A DNA stretch of 51,219 bases from an uncultured Akkermansia sp. (GCA_947626545.1 CANQSS010000011.1:1-51219); one strand, 5' to 3'. Positions 8,717 to 17,684 are shown, counted from the stretch's first letter. Notes: a model not told the origin generated them from the letters alone. Numbers and translations are program-made.

Positions 8717-8745
8717 TTGACATTCCTCTCGGACTCTCCTATACT
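8717..8745 (+). promoter_or_regulatory. promoter of tRNA-Gln
   Basis: Perfect TTGACA, 17-bp spacer, TATACT; predicted start about 7 nt before the mature tRNA. Confidence 0.85.
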
Positions 8746-8758
8746 CCGCGCATCCGTC

Positions 8759-8830
8759 AGGGCTATGGTGTAATTGGCAACACATCGGTTTCTGGCACCG
8801 CTATTCGGGGTTCGAGTCCCTGTAGCCCTA
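8759..8830 (+). tRNA. tRNA-Gln (anticodon CTG)
   Basis: Seven-pair acceptor stem AGGGCTA / TAGCCCT, D arm GTGT...ACAC, anticodon loop TTCTGGC giving CTG (reads CAG), and T arm around GGTTCGAGTCC. The overall form (TATGGTGTAATTGG) matches bacterial tRNA-Gln. One non-pair (T-C) tops the anticodon stem. The 3' CCA is not encoded. It is a single-gene unit with its own promoter and terminator. Confidence 0.93.
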
Positions 8831-8840
8831 GCAAAAAAAG

Positions 8841-8871
8841 GAGTCACAGCGAGGCTGTGGCTCTTTTTTTT
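8841..8871 (+). terminator. terminator of tRNA-Gln
   Basis: Stem GAGTCACAG / CTGTGGCTC (one G-T pair), loop CGAGG, then eight T. Confidence 0.9.
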
Positions 8872-8965
8872 GATGCGCTGGGGCAAGAGGGTTTCTCCTG
8901 AGTGTAAGGAGATGTGTCGTTGACTTTGTGGAGTCATTCCACAGAAATATACGAGGAGCAAAAAA

Positions 8966-9679
8966 TTAGGTGCAGAAATCGTAACTGTACCAAGGGCGGG
9001 AGTTGCTCAAGCGGTAGTGCCACCATTCTTTGGGGTAATTTTCGAAACCGGCGCGTTGCATGGCATCGCGCAGCAGGTGTCGGTTGGCTCGCTGGGCAGG
9101 GGAGACCTCTGTCGAATCAGTGGCAGAGGAGGGGTCGAGCAGATCGTGTCGCCCGCCCATGTCCACGAGTTGACCATTCGCAAGGTGGTAGAGAGAAATA
9201 TCGACAGCGACGCCCCACGAGTGTTCCGAGATGTCGCCGATGTAATGAGAGGCGTAGATGCCTTGCTTGGTGGTGCGGGGGTAGAAAGAGGTACGGGTGG
9301 AATCATCAGGCGTGCGCGACCACGCGCGGAAATCGCTCATAGCGCGAGCCGGACGGTAGGCATCCCAGATGATGAGACCGTAGCCGAGAGGGCGCAACTC
9401 TGCCGCAGCTTGCTGCAGAGCCATCGCCGCATCGCGGCGCAGAATGGGGCGTTTACCCACGTACCCGGCGATAGGGCGTCCCACAAAATTGTCGTTCCCG
9501 GCGTATTTCAGATCGGTGCGCAGCAGGGGAACCACGTCATCGGCGTAGCAGAATTCGACAGGCAGTGTGGAGCCCCCCCTTTCGACATGCTCCGGGGTGG
9601 TGTGCTGTACACAATTTGCCAAGCATGCTAGCGCCCCCACGCATAGGGCACACGCCGTCTTGCTACCTCCTGTCTCCAT
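8966..9679 (-). CDS. ddpX: D-alanyl-D-alanine dipeptidase (VanX-type, peptidase M15D)
   Basis: Zinc dipeptidase that splits D-Ala-D-Ala. Zinc ligands and the catalytic base are visible: His153 and Asp160 in SEHSWGVAVD, Glu218 and His221 in KEWWHY, and Arg109 in WDAYRP, the substrate arginine. The N-terminus is hydrophobic with two Cys (ALCVGALACLANC), so export or lipoprotein anchoring is likely; this suggests peptidoglycan turnover or recycling rather than vancomycin resistance, and no VanH, VanA or VanRS is nearby. The ATG at 9679 is chosen over a longer upstream frame because the added residues are Arg/Lys-rich antisense of the neighbouring gene's tail and would hide the signal peptide. 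A strong hairpin sits only 5-36 nt upstream of this start. Confidence 0.86.
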   Translation of the reverse strand: METGGSKTACALCVGALACLANCVQHTTPEHVERGGSTLPVEFCYADDVVPLLRTDLKYAGNDNFVGRPIAGYVGKRPILRRDAAMALQQAAAELRPLGYGLIIWDAYRPARAMSDFRAWSRTPDDSTRTSFYPRTTKQGIYASHYIGDISEHSWGVAVDISLYHLANGQLVDMGGRHDLLDPSSATDSTEVSPAQRANRHLLRDAMQRAGFENYPKEWWHYRLSNSRPWYSYDFCT

Positions 9680-9683
9680 GCGC

Positions 9684-9715
9684 AAATAAAGCGCGCCCGC
9701 GAAAGGCGGACGCGC
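9684..9715 (-). terminator. hairpin terminator after the histone-like gene
   Basis: Ten-pair stem GCGCGTCCGC / GCGGGCGCGC with loop CTTTC, followed by TTTATTT on the minus strand. It ends the upstream gene and lies directly before the dipeptidase start codon. Confidence 0.7.
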
Positions 9716-9737
9716 CGTAAAAGTTGGTTGATCCGGT

Positions 9738-10145
9738 TTATTCGTCTGCTTTCTTTTCAGCCGCCTTTTTGGTCGAGGTCTTTTTGGCCGGAGCTTTCTT
9801 GGCTTTCTCCTCGGCAGGGGCATCAGCAGATGCCTTCTTGGCGCTTGTCTTTTTGGCAGTGTCGTCGGTGGTTTTAGGAGCCGCAGTCCTCTTGGCCGGA
9901 GCTTTCTTTGGCTTTTCGGCTGCGTCTTTCGGTTCCGTTGCTTTCTTGGCAGGGGCCTTCTTGGCCGGTGGTTCGCTCACCACGGTGGCGGTCACCACCT
10001 CTGCCTTGTCAGCTACCACGGTAGCAGGTAGGATTTTCCTGGCAAGCGGAGCAGTTGTGAGACTGTTCTTGCGCAGCTCTTTCTGGCGCTTGATGTAGGC
10101 GCTGCGGCGGCGGCGCTTCGTAACTTTGCGATGCTGTTGACCCAT
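9738..10145 (-). CDS. Lys/Ala/Pro-rich basic protein, histone H1-like
   Basis: A 135-residue protein. The N-terminus is compact and very basic (MGQQHRKVTKRRRRSAYIKRQKELRK). The tail, from about residue 55, is low-complexity repeats of the AKKAPAKK / KKTSAKKA kind, interspersed with Glu and Thr, like bacterial histone H1-like C-terminal tails. No signal peptide. A nucleoid- or RNA-binding role is inferred from composition only. The MGQQH...KR N-terminus looks conserved in verrucomicrobial genomes to my memory, but its function is unknown to me. Its promoter is at 10207-10235 and it has its own terminator, so it is a single-gene unit. Confidence 0.72.
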   Translation of the reverse strand: MGQQHRKVTKRRRRSAYIKRQKELRKNSLTTAPLARKILPATVVADKAEVVTATVVSEPPAKKAPAKKATEPKDAAEKPKKAPAKRTAAPKTTDDTAKKTSAKKASADAPAEEKAKKAPAKKTSTKKAAEKKADE

Positions 10146-10206
10146 TTTTCAGTTGTCTTGATTTGTAGAGACGCCTCTTCGACGACTCGTGGTTAAGTGA
10201 CACCAC

Positions 10207-10235
10207 AATCTATAACTTATTCACGAAAAACGCAA
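10207..10235 (-). promoter_or_regulatory. promoter of the histone-like gene
   Basis: TTGCGT-N17-TAGATT on the minus strand, about 60 bp before the ATG at 10145. Confidence 0.5.
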
Positions 10236-10286
10236 GATAAAAATGAAAACTGACACGAATTCAGCCTGTACAAAAGCAGGAAAAGA

Positions 10287-10370
10287 CATTTACGATTTAC
10301 GATTTGAGAATTTAGTGCGCCTGCGGCGCGGGAATTTTTGCGAAGCAAGCGCAGGGAGGGAATCATGAAG
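10287..10370. repeat. intergenic repeat core, no terminal repeats
   Basis: Two tandem heptamers (ATTTACG), then GAGAATTTAG and hairpin GCGCC-TGC-GGCGC followed by GGGAATTTTTGCGAAGC. Same internal module as the copy at 8482 but without CACAT ends. The rest of the gap 10236-10501 holds only this and a GC-rich hairpin. Confidence 0.75.
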
Positions 10371-10466
10371 CCGTGCGCGGGCGTGGCCAGAAGGCGGCGG
10401 GAGGGCGGCGGAGAAACGGCGGACGCTCGGCGTCGCCAATTGACCGAGTCACAATTTGGGAAGTGA

Positions 10467-10494
10467 GCGCGCCGGGCGTGAGAGCCCGGCGCGC
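10467..10494 (-). terminator. GC-rich hairpin after the autotransporter gene
   Basis: Perfect 11-bp stem GCGCGCCGGGC / GCCCGGCGCGC with a 6-nt loop, starting 8 bp after the autotransporter stop codon. No T run follows, so it may be a transcript end or mRNA-stabilising hairpin rather than a classical terminator. Confidence 0.5.
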
Positions 10495-10501
10495 GGAGGC
10501 A

Positions 10502-13500
10502 TCAGAAATCGTAACGCACGCCAATGCTGGCTTGCCAAGACGTGTTGCCCTGGCGGAACTCCGCATCGGTGTTGAGGTAGAAGAGAGCTCGGTCGGAGAC
10601 GGGGACGCGAAGGGCGGCTCCCGCTTGCACAGAGGTGCGACCATACTCAGCGCCGTACACCGTCTGTCGAGCGCCGGGAGCAGCTTGCAGGGAGACATCG
10701 GCACTGCCCCGGCTGTCACCCATATCCTGCAACACCATGGCGGAAAACTCAACCTGAACGCGACGCTCCAGAACCGTCTCACCCAAGGATCCAATCCAGC
10801 GGGCGCCGACGCCCAGCGTAGCTGTATCCCATACCTGATCATCTACGTACAAATTCATGGCGGTGGAGCCGCTTTCATTGTAGCCCTTCATGAAAGAGCG
10901 TACGTAACTCAGATTGACAAGAGGCTGGAAGAGGAAATCGTGTTCTTCTCCCATCGGGATGTCATAGGTGATTTCGTAGACGGCGCCCAAGCTCCAACCA
11001 TGAGTAGAACCTTTGGTTGCGTAAGCGCCGCCGGAGGTATAGTTGACGGTGCGATCCAGCTTAGCGCGATCAATGCCGCCTGCCACGATAAGGGTGTGAC
11101 CCCAGCGACCGACCTGAGTGCGCATGATACCGGAGAGGTAGTAGCTGTCCAAGTGACCGGTGGCGGTGTCGCACGCATCGGCGTCCAAATCACCGTACAG
11201 GGCTGTGACAGCCATCCCCAAGGAGGTATGCTCAGTCACGTCAGCATCGATACCGAAGCTGCCACCCCAAGCTTCATGCTTGTATCCACTGGCATCGCCG
11301 TCCGACTTTAGGCGTGAGTATGAGCCGGTGCCCTCTATCCACGTGTGGTAGTAAGGCATATCATCATACTGGTAACCGGGGGTGAGACCAAGCGTGTTGG
11401 AGTGTTGGCGGATGCGGGAGAGTTGACGGCGCATGCTGTCGCGCTGGGCCGCGCCAAGAGTTGTCACCGTACTGCCGGCTACAGCGGACATCACGCGGCT
11501 TGCCTCATCCGGAGCATTGTTGATATGCTCCATGACAAAATCCATGACACCGACGAAGGTTGGATCAGGAGACTCCGATCGCAGGACATCACGGGCATCC
11601 CAGAGGAGAGTGGCCCCGGCCCGAGAGTTGGTTGTATTGACCTCCTTCGTGAAGGGATTTCCGTGAATTGCCGTGCCGGTCAGGTAAACTCCATCATCTT
11701 GGAACTCGACTTTCAGACCATTGTAGTACAAGTTGAAGAGACGATCCAGTACGAGATCGGATTCCTCAAAGACCTCTCCCGGTTGATAACCATTCCCCTC
11801 CTCATCTCCGACATCAAGAAGTCGGACCTTAAGGTCTTCATCGGGTTGAAGAGAAACGTCGCTCCCCGCAAATCGGATCTCGAGTCGTGAACCTTTCTCC
11901 ACGTTGAGGGAATCAGCATGCAATAGGGGGCGGTCAGCGAGATCATTTACATCGCTACCAACAAGGTCATTGCTGTCGATGAGCAGCTCCAAAGTGGAAC
12001 CGTTTTTAAGCTTCAAGTCGGAGACCGTGATGTTGCTGTTCCCATCTGCGGAAGGCCCTATCACCAGCTTGCCGGTATCCATAACCTCCACATTGCCGTA
12101 CTCTGCTGCTTTTCCGGACAAACGGAGCGCACCCCCAACGACTTCAGCCGCTCTGGTGGAAGGATTGTCCCCCGGCATCTCCGAGTCATCGGGCGGAGGT
12201 TGCGTGCCCGCCTCGACACGGCCGACCCTGAAGCTAACGTCCTTATTACCTTTGCCGGAGAACTCCTGGTTAGCGTTATCAGTGACGGTGATGGTTCCGG
12301 AACCTTCCAAAGCACCGCCGAAGTTGCCGGATTTATTGGCTCCGGAGACAGTGAGATTTCCACCCTCACCCAAATCAAGGGAACCTTGACTGCCGTGACC
12401 GGACAAACTGCCCACCGTTGCTTTCCCCCCGATAGCAAGTTTACTGGTTGGTCCATTAAAATTGATACTTAAGGAACCTTCCAGACTAGCATTTCCAAGT
12501 GTCAGGCCCTTCTCCAAGGAGAGTGTGCCATCGCCTCCGATGGTACCCCCATCCAGTGTGCTCTCTCTGGCAAGCGTGAGTGAACCGGTAACGGTGAGAG
12601 AAGCGCCATCTCGCACATTGAGGGTGCCGATGGAGTTTTTGGTGCCCTCCAGCGAGAGCTTACCCTCCTTTACATCTACCGTGCCACTCGACGTTATGTT
12701 TCCCTCAATAGTAAGCTCGTACTCCCCGGTTTTTTCTACCAACACATTGTCTCCCACCACTTGGATTCCCCCCTTCATTTCGCTGTTGCCGCTGGGGGTG
12801 ATGGTCGAATCATCCACGTCATAGCCACCGTTACTTAGCTCAACCGTTAGGAGATCAGAACCTGTGTTTGTGTTCTCCAGCGAAAGAGTTTTCCCTGAGA
12901 TTCCTTGCAGGTGCGGTAGGACAACGCGCTTTTCCTCGAGAGCAGCAGCATCCAATTGCACTTTCATGTCCTCGTCCACGTAGATGCCTTTCCATTGCTT
13001 ACCATCGTATAGGTTCTGATCCCAGTCGGGTTCGTCAATACCCTCTCGCTTGCTGGCATACCATATACCCTCCGTATTGCCGTCGAGCAGAAGGCGTAAC
13101 CCACTTCCTTCCTGTTCCAGTCTACACACCATACCTGCCAACTGTCCATTGAACTGGATCATACCCTCCTCAATCACTCTTTGCATGTCCGCCTCGCTTA
13201 TGTCGCCATTGCTGATCCAGAGTATGTACTTTCCATCCATGTTTTTTGCAACATCTGCATCGATGTCGATAAGGAGCTTGCCGTCTGAAGCAAATTTGAC
13301 GTTACCCGAACCGTTAAACTGCACAAAATCAGTACCCACACCTCCCGCGCGCGTCACATTGGCACGTCCCAGCTTAATGCTGTCCTCACGGAAAGTAAGC
13401 GTGGATCCTTCCTTCAAACCAGAGACGCTCCCGGCATTTTCCTCGAAGTGAAGATACCCCGCATCCATTTCCTCCAGCGCGATCGAGCCCCTCTCCATGT

Positions 13501-14854
13501 TTAGAGTCACACTTCCCTGCAACCTGGAGGCATTTTCGATGTAGCCGTTCTTCACAAGGATCGTGTTCCTATTTATTTGGCTCAAAACCAATCGGGCGTC
13601 GCTATCCAGCTCAACAAGAGAGGCATGCTCCAGAGTATTGCCCAGCTCGAGGGTGGCTTTATTGCTCACAGAGACCGTCCCGGAGAAAGTGTTTCCCGCC
13701 AAACCCTGCAGGTGGGTCGAAGACCCGCTGAGTGCCACAGTGCCGGAGCCCTTCAGTCCATTTATTCGTCCTTCGCCGGAATTAACAAAGAGGGTTGCTC
13801 CGTCTTCGACTGTCACGTTTTGGATGGTGTAGCTATTGCCAACCAAGTAACCACTGCCGACCTGAGTGTCGTCGGCCTTACCCTCCACCTGAAGGTTTCT
13901 GATCGTGGCGGATGTACTGGACGCTTGCACGTTCAAGGTGCCACCATTCAATTTCAATATGCCGTTCCCAACTATGCCGTCTGTTGTCGTAAGCGTTGCG
14001 CCATCGCTTACGGTGAGGGAACTGTTCGCCGCTATGCTAATGGCTTTGCCGCTGGCAATAACATCACCCGCCGACCCGTCGAGCCCCTTAATGATGACAT
14101 GGGCTCGATCATTCTCATTTTGTCCTATATCGAAATTGTAGTAATCCAAAGTTACGGCAGAACCGTCCGCTACGCGGATCACGCCATCACATTTAACGTA
14201 CAGGTGGAAGTCGAGGGCGTTTGTCGTGCGGAAAGTCATGGAACCGTGCGCCGTGATGTTGAAACCGGTGTCCCTATTACCTTGAAGGAAGATGTTGCGA
14301 CTGTTACCACTCTCATTTATGATTCCGACGTTAGCGCCGCTTTCGACAATAAAACCACCCACCCATAGGCCACCCCAATCCAACCCCAAGGTGCAGGATC
14401 CGGTAAATCGGAGGGTCTGACCGTACTCGCCAGAGGAGGAAAAAGAGTTCCAAAATGCTTGAGTGACACCCTCACTGGAACCGGTAACAGAACGATTATC
14501 GGTGCCTGTTATACGGATGATTCCTCCGCCGGTATTATCATTCACCTCGGGGAGATTCTCCCCATCGTATTCATAGATAGCAGTAGAAAGATTTTGAGAA
14601 GGAGAACTCGGATCAACCACCGTGAAGATACGCCCAGAATACTCTATGTCATTTCCCCCGTCTTCGCCCCTTACTATAGAACTCCTTCCCGTAAGCCCCG
14701 CCGCTTCAGCTTGCTGCGCACACAGAGAAATGACAACAGCAGAACTCGCCACGAATGAGCCGGAGGCAGCCAATCCGGCAAAAGATGGAGTCATGGCAGC
14801 GGCCATGCAGGTGAGTAAAGCCTTACGTAGAGAGGTAGGAATATGCAGTTTCAT
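10502..14854 (-). CDS. autotransporter (type Va secretion) outer-membrane protein
   Basis: 1450 residues. An unusually long Sec signal (about 1-51, MKLHIPTSLRKALLTC... ending CAQQAEA) is of the type common in Akkermansia autotransporters. The passenger (about 52-1130) is rich in Gly, Asn, Ser and Thr with repeated beta-helix turns such as GNGILKLNGGTLNV and GGTIGGDGTLSLEKGL. From about 1165 comes the 12-strand autotransporter barrel (WIEGTGSYSRLKSDGDASGY...), ending in the outer-membrane signature SIGVRYDF with a terminal Phe. No catalytic motif is recognised in the passenger, so adhesion or surface structure is a guess. Its promoter is at 14924-14953 and a stable hairpin lies in the leader. 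Flanked on both sides by intergenic repeats. Confidence 0.92.
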   Translation of the reverse strand: MKLHIPTSLRKALLTCMAAAMTPSFAGLAASGSFVASSAVVISLCAQQAEAAGLTGRSSIVRGEDGGNDIEYSGRIFTVVDPSSPSQNLSTAIYEYDGENLPEVNDNTGGGIIRITGTDNRSVTGSSEGVTQAFWNSFSSSGEYGQTLRFTGSCTLGLDWGGLWVGGFIVESGANVGIINESGNSRNIFLQGNRDTGFNITAHGSMTFRTTNALDFHLYVKCDGVIRVADGSAVTLDYYNFDIGQNENDRAHVIIKGLDGSAGDVIASGKAISIAANSSLTVSDGATLTTTDGIVGNGILKLNGGTLNVQASSTSATIRNLQVEGKADDTQVGSGYLVGNSYTIQNVTVEDGATLFVNSGEGRINGLKGSGTVALSGSSTHLQGLAGNTFSGTVSVSNKATLELGNTLEHASLVELDSDARLVLSQINRNTILVKNGYIENASRLQGSVTLNMERGSIALEEMDAGYLHFEENAGSVSGLKEGSTLTFREDSIKLGRANVTRAGGVGTDFVQFNGSGNVKFASDGKLLIDIDADVAKNMDGKYILWISNGDISEADMQRVIEEGMIQFNGQLAGMVCRLEQEGSGLRLLLDGNTEGIWYASKREGIDEPDWDQNLYDGKQWKGIYVDEDMKVQLDAAALEEKRVVLPHLQGISGKTLSLENTNTGSDLLTVELSNGGYDVDDSTITPSGNSEMKGGIQVVGDNVLVEKTGEYELTIEGNITSSGTVDVKEGKLSLEGTKNSIGTLNVRDGASLTVTGSLTLARESTLDGGTIGGDGTLSLEKGLTLGNASLEGSLSINFNGPTSKLAIGGKATVGSLSGHGSQGSLDLGEGGNLTVSGANKSGNFGGALEGSGTITVTDNANQEFSGKGNKDVSFRVGRVEAGTQPPPDDSEMPGDNPSTRAAEVVGGALRLSGKAAEYGNVEVMDTGKLVIGPSADGNSNITVSDLKLKNGSTLELLIDSNDLVGSDVNDLADRPLLHADSLNVEKGSRLEIRFAGSDVSLQPDEDLKVRLLDVGDEEGNGYQPGEVFEESDLVLDRLFNLYYNGLKVEFQDDGVYLTGTAIHGNPFTKEVNTTNSRAGATLLWDARDVLRSESPDPTFVGVMDFVMEHINNAPDEASRVMSAVAGSTVTTLGAAQRDSMRRQLSRIRQHSNTLGLTPGYQYDDMPYYHTWIEGTGSYSRLKSDGDASGYKHEAWGGSFGIDADVTEHTSLGMAVTALYGDLDADACDTATGHLDSYYLSGIMRTQVGRWGHTLIVAGGIDRAKLDRTVNYTSGGAYATKGSTHGWSLGAVYEITYDIPMGEEHDFLFQPLVNLSYVRSFMKGYNESGSTAMNLYVDDQVWDTATLGVGARWIGSLGETVLERRVQVEFSAMVLQDMGDSRGSADVSLQAAPGARQTVYGAEYGRTSVQAGAALRVPVSDRALFYLNTDAEFRQGNTSWQASIGVRYDF

Positions 14855-14886
14855 TGCTGTAGCGTATAGTAAAAGAACCGCCCGAT

Positions 14887-14904
14887 GGGCGCACCGATGC
14901 GCCC
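14887..14904 (-). promoter_or_regulatory. hairpin in the autotransporter mRNA leader
   Basis: Perfect 7-bp stem GGGCGCA / TGCGCCC with a 4-nt loop, between the predicted transcript start (about 14917) and the ATG. It could protect the mRNA end or tune translation; nothing else supports either role. Confidence 0.4.
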
Positions 14905-14923
14905 CGTGCCGATCAGGTATCCA

Positions 14924-14953
14924 ATACTATCTCTTTTCGGGGGCGTTTTGCAA
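14924..14953 (-). promoter_or_regulatory. promoter of the autotransporter gene
   Basis: TTGCAA-N18-TAGTAT on the minus strand, giving a leader of about 63 nt. Confidence 0.55.
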
Positions 14954-15009
14954 GCAAAAAAGAAGCCCGACAGAGATTTTTCACATCCTCCTCATGAAAA
15001 ACATGGTTC

Positions 15010-15131
15010 ATTTATGATTTGCGATTTGGAAATTTGGCGAACTCCCAGCTCGCGAAGATGCGAAGCGCAAGCGGAGGTGGTGGGCAAAACAATGATCGTA
15101 AATGTCAGACGCATTTTCTAATGCGTCTGCC
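15010..15131. repeat. intergenic repeat core with terminal hairpin
   Basis: TTCATTTATGATTTGCGATT (degenerate heptamers), AAATTTGGCG, a GC-rich imperfect hairpin, then GCGGAGGTGGTGGG and ATCGTAAATG; closely matches the arm at 20639-20750. It ends with a separate hairpin CAGACGCATT-TTCT-AATGCGTCTG (15106-15129). Between the autotransporter and pdxJ; no coding frame. Confidence 0.8.
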
Positions 15132-15175
15132 CTGCGTCTTTTTCCCCCCCTTTTTTTGGGCAACCGAGCAACCGG

Positions 15176-15913
15176 CTACATCTCGCCGAGCGCGTCTTTC
15201 ATCTCCCGAACTGCTTGAGCGAGACCCACGAAGATGGCTCGGGCAATGAGAGTGTGTCCGATGTTGAGTTCAGTAAGGTGAGGAATACGGGCGATGAGCG
15301 GGAGGTGCGAGAGACGAATGCCGTGCCCGACGTGCACTTCCAGCCCCAGGGAATGGGCGAGGGAGGCGGCGGCGATGAGTCGCTGCAGCTCCTGATCTTG
15401 CTCCCGGTCGGCGGTGTTGGCGAAGCGGCCGGTATGCAGCTCCACCATGGGTGCGCCGATATCGGCGGAGGCGTGAACTTGCTCAGGATCCGGGTCGATG
15501 AACATGCTGACGCGTGCGCTTTGTTCCGCGAGGGCAGCGACGAGTTCGCGCAACGGCGAGCGGCGAGCGGCGACATCCAGCCCGCCTTCGGTAGTAAGCT
15601 CCTGTCGGCGCTCGGGCACGAGGCACACGAAATTCGGGCGCACGCGCGAGGCGACGTCGAGCATGGCGTCGGTGGCGCCCATTTCCAGATTGAGAGGCAG
15701 GGGAATTTCGTGGCGCACAGCAAGCGCATCCTCCTCCTGCATGTGGCGGCGATCCTCGCGCACGTGCAGAGTGATGGAATCAGCGCCACCCTGCATCGCC
15801 GCACGTGCCGCATCGAGTACGGAAGGTTCGGGGACAGCGGCTGTCCGCTCTCCGGCATAGCGCGCTTGGCGCAGCGTGGCCACATGGTCGATATTGACAC
15901 CTAGATGCACCAT
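15176..15913 (-). CDS. pdxJ: pyridoxine 5'-phosphate synthase
   Basis: TIM-barrel enzyme that condenses 3-amino-1-hydroxyacetone 1-phosphate with deoxyxylulose 5-phosphate to give pyridoxine 5'-phosphate (DXP-dependent vitamin B6 route). 245 residues, normal length. Family motifs are GVNIDHVATLRQAR at the N-terminus, DSITLHVREDRRHM, the Glu-containing LNLEMGAT, and HVGHGIRLSH near the end. It lies 14 bp after purH on the same strand and is probably co-transcribed from the purH promoter. This also implies a pdxA and a pdxH-type gene elsewhere. Confidence 0.95.
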   Translation of the reverse strand: MVHLGVNIDHVATLRQARYAGERTAAVPEPSVLDAARAAMQGGADSITLHVREDRRHMQEEDALAVRHEIPLPLNLEMGATDAMLDVASRVRPNFVCLVPERRQELTTEGGLDVAARRSPLRELVAALAEQSARVSMFIDPDPEQVHASADIGAPMVELHTGRFANTADREQDQELQRLIAAASLAHSLGLEVHVGHGIRLSHLPLIARIPHLTELNIGHTLIARAIFVGLAQAVREMKDALGEM

Positions 15914-15927
15914 GGTAAGAGAAAAAA

Positions 15928-17484
15928 TTAGTGCAGGAAGTGACGAGCGCCGGTGAAGACCATGGCGATGCCGGCAGCGTCTGCTGCGTCGATCACCTCC
16001 TGGTCACGGATGGAGCCGCCGGGCTGGATGCAAGCGGTGGCGCCGGCGTCGATGGCCGTTTGCAGACCATCGGCAAAGGGGAAGAGCCCATCGGAGGCGA
16101 TGACGCTTCCCTTCAGGGAAAGACCGGCCTGTCCGGCTTTCCAGACGGCAATTTTGGCGGAATCCACGCGGCTCATCTGACCGGCGCCGATGCCGAGGGT
16201 TCCGTCTTTATCGGTGAAGACGATGGCGTTGGAATGCACTTGCTTGCATACGCGCCAAGCAAAGCGCATGGCCTCCATCTCATCGGCCGTAGGCACGCGT
16301 TTGGTGACAACCTTGCTCTCCAAACCGTCCAGCCCCATCACTTCGGCATCGCGCTTCATCGTCATGACGCCTCCCGGAGCGGAGCGGATCATGGGAGCCT
16401 TGCAGTACTCCTTCCAGGCGTCCATATCAATGCGCATGATGCGGCAATTCTTCTTCTTTTGCAGCAGAGCGCGGGCTTCCGGCTCATAGTCCGGAGCAAT
16501 GATGACGTCCGTGAAAATGGCTGCAACAATGCGCGCCAGCGCCTCCGTCATCGGGCGGTTCATGACGATGACTCCGCCGAAGGGGGCCTGCGTGTCCGTT
16601 TGGTAAGCACGTTTCCAGGCCGCCACCAGATCGTCATTGTCCTGTCCGACGCCGCAAGGATTGGTGTGCTTGAGGATGCCGACAGTGGGGCGGCGGAAAT
16701 TGGAGATGAGAGAGGCAGCGGCGTCCAGATCCAGCACGTTGGTGTAGGAAAGCTCCTTGCCTTGCAACTGACGGAAAATTTTCTCGAAGCTGCCGTAGAG
16801 TACGCTGGGCTGGTGAGGATTGTCGCCGTAGCGCAGAGTTTGCGCGAAGGGGAGGGTGAGTGAGAAGTTGGTTTTGGTGCTGTCGGCCGCCAGGTGCCCC
16901 AAGTAGTTGGAGATAGCGGTGTCGTAGGCGGAGGTTCGTACAAAGACCTTGATGGCAAGTTTTTCGCGCATTTTGAGGGTGGTGCCCCCCACGTGGGAGC
17001 GCATCTCGGCGAGAACCGCTTCGTAGTCTGCCGGATCCGTCACCACAGTGACCGATGCGTAGTTTTTGGCGGCTGAGCGCAGCATCGACGGCCCGCCGAT
17101 GTCAATTTTCTCAATAGCTTCCTCGAGAGTGACTCCGCTTTTGGCGATGGTCTGTTCGAAGGGGTAAAGGTTGACGCATACAAGGTCAATGGTTGGGATG
17201 TCGTGATCCTTGGCCTGCTTTTGGTGCTCAGGCAGGTCGCGTCGCTGCAGCAGCCCGCCGTGAACTTTGGGATGCAGGGTTTTCACGCGTCCATCGAAAA
17301 GCTCCGGCGCTCCGGTATATTCCGATATCTCAGTAACTTTCAAGCCTAGCTCGCGCAGATATTTACAAGTGCCACCCGTAGAGATAAGCTGCACGCCCAT
17401 ATCGGCTAAGCCTTTCGCAAATGCATCAAGCCCCGTCTTATCCGATACTGACAACAGGGCACGTTCAATTTTTAGCGTTTCCAT
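15928..17484 (-). CDS. purH: bifunctional AICAR transformylase / IMP cyclohydrolase
   Basis: Catalyses the last two steps of IMP synthesis. 518 residues, full length. The N-terminal MGS-like IMP cyclohydrolase domain (about 1-200) has [14 protein letters not shown] and [15 protein letters not shown]. The C-terminal formyltransferase domain holds the catalytic Lys-His in [12 protein letters not shown] and ends with [19 protein letters not shown]. Cytosolic. First gene of a purH-pdxJ unit. Confidence 0.97.
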   Translation of the reverse strand: METLKIERALLSVSDKTGLDAFAKGLADMGVQLISTGGTCKYLRELGLKVTEISEYTGAPELFDGRVKTLHPKVHGGLLQRRDLPEHQKQAKDHDIPTIDLVCVNLYPFEQTIAKSGVTLEEAIEKIDIGGPSMLRSAAKNYASVTVVTDPADYEAVLAEMRSHVGGTTLKMREKLAIKVFVRTSAYDTAISNYLGHLAADSTKTNFSLTLPFAQTLRYGDNPHQPSVLYGSFEKIFRQLQGKELSYTNVLDLDAAASLISNFRRPTVGILKHTNPCGVGQDNDDLVAAWKRAYQTDTQAPFGGVIVMNRPMTEALARIVAAIFTDVIIAPDYEPEARALLQKKKNCRIMRIDMDAWKEYCKAPMIRSAPGGVMTMKRDAEVMGLDGLESKVVTKRVPTADEMEAMRFAWRVCKQVHSNAIVFTDKDGTLGIGAGQMSRVDSAKIAVWKAGQAGLSLKGSVIASDGLFPFADGLQTAIDAGATACIQPGGSIRDQEVIDAADAAGIAMVFTGARHFLH

Positions 17485-17527
17485 GTGCTAAGTGAGGATG
17501 TTGCGCTTCGATAATCAAAGCGCGCAC

Positions 17528-17556
17528 AGGTTACACCACGCCACAAGCAAAGTCAA
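17528..17556 (-). promoter_or_regulatory. promoter of purH-pdxJ
   Basis: TTGACT-N17-TAACCT on the minus strand. The -35 ends one base from the 13-bp palindromic hairpin of the adjacent repeat (17558-17585). Confidence 0.5.
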
Positions 17557-17557
17557 G

Positions 17558-17660
17558 GGCAAACGCATTTGAAAATGCGTTTGCCTATGTACGATGTACG
17601 ACGTACGATGTACGATTGAGAAGTTCGCGCGCGTTGCGCGGGGATTTGGCGAAGCGGGGG
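17558..17660. repeat. intergenic repeat: palindrome plus TGTACGA heptamers plus GC hairpin
   Basis: A perfect 13-bp stem GGCAAACGCATTT / AAATGCGTTTGCC (17558-17585) is followed by TATG and four tandem TACGATG/TACGACG heptamers (to about 17615). Then come GAGAAGTTCG and the hairpin CGCGC-GTT-GCGCG and GGGATTTGGCGAAGC. No coding frame. Between purH and the cytochrome bd operon. Confidence 0.85.
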
Positions 17661-17684
17661 CAAATGGAGTCCTCGCTTTTTTTC

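Noticed and set aside
8966..9679. Vancomycin resistance determinant
   Set aside because: VanX-type dipeptidases are common in peptidoglycan recycling; no vanH, vanA/B or vanRS-like genes are nearby.
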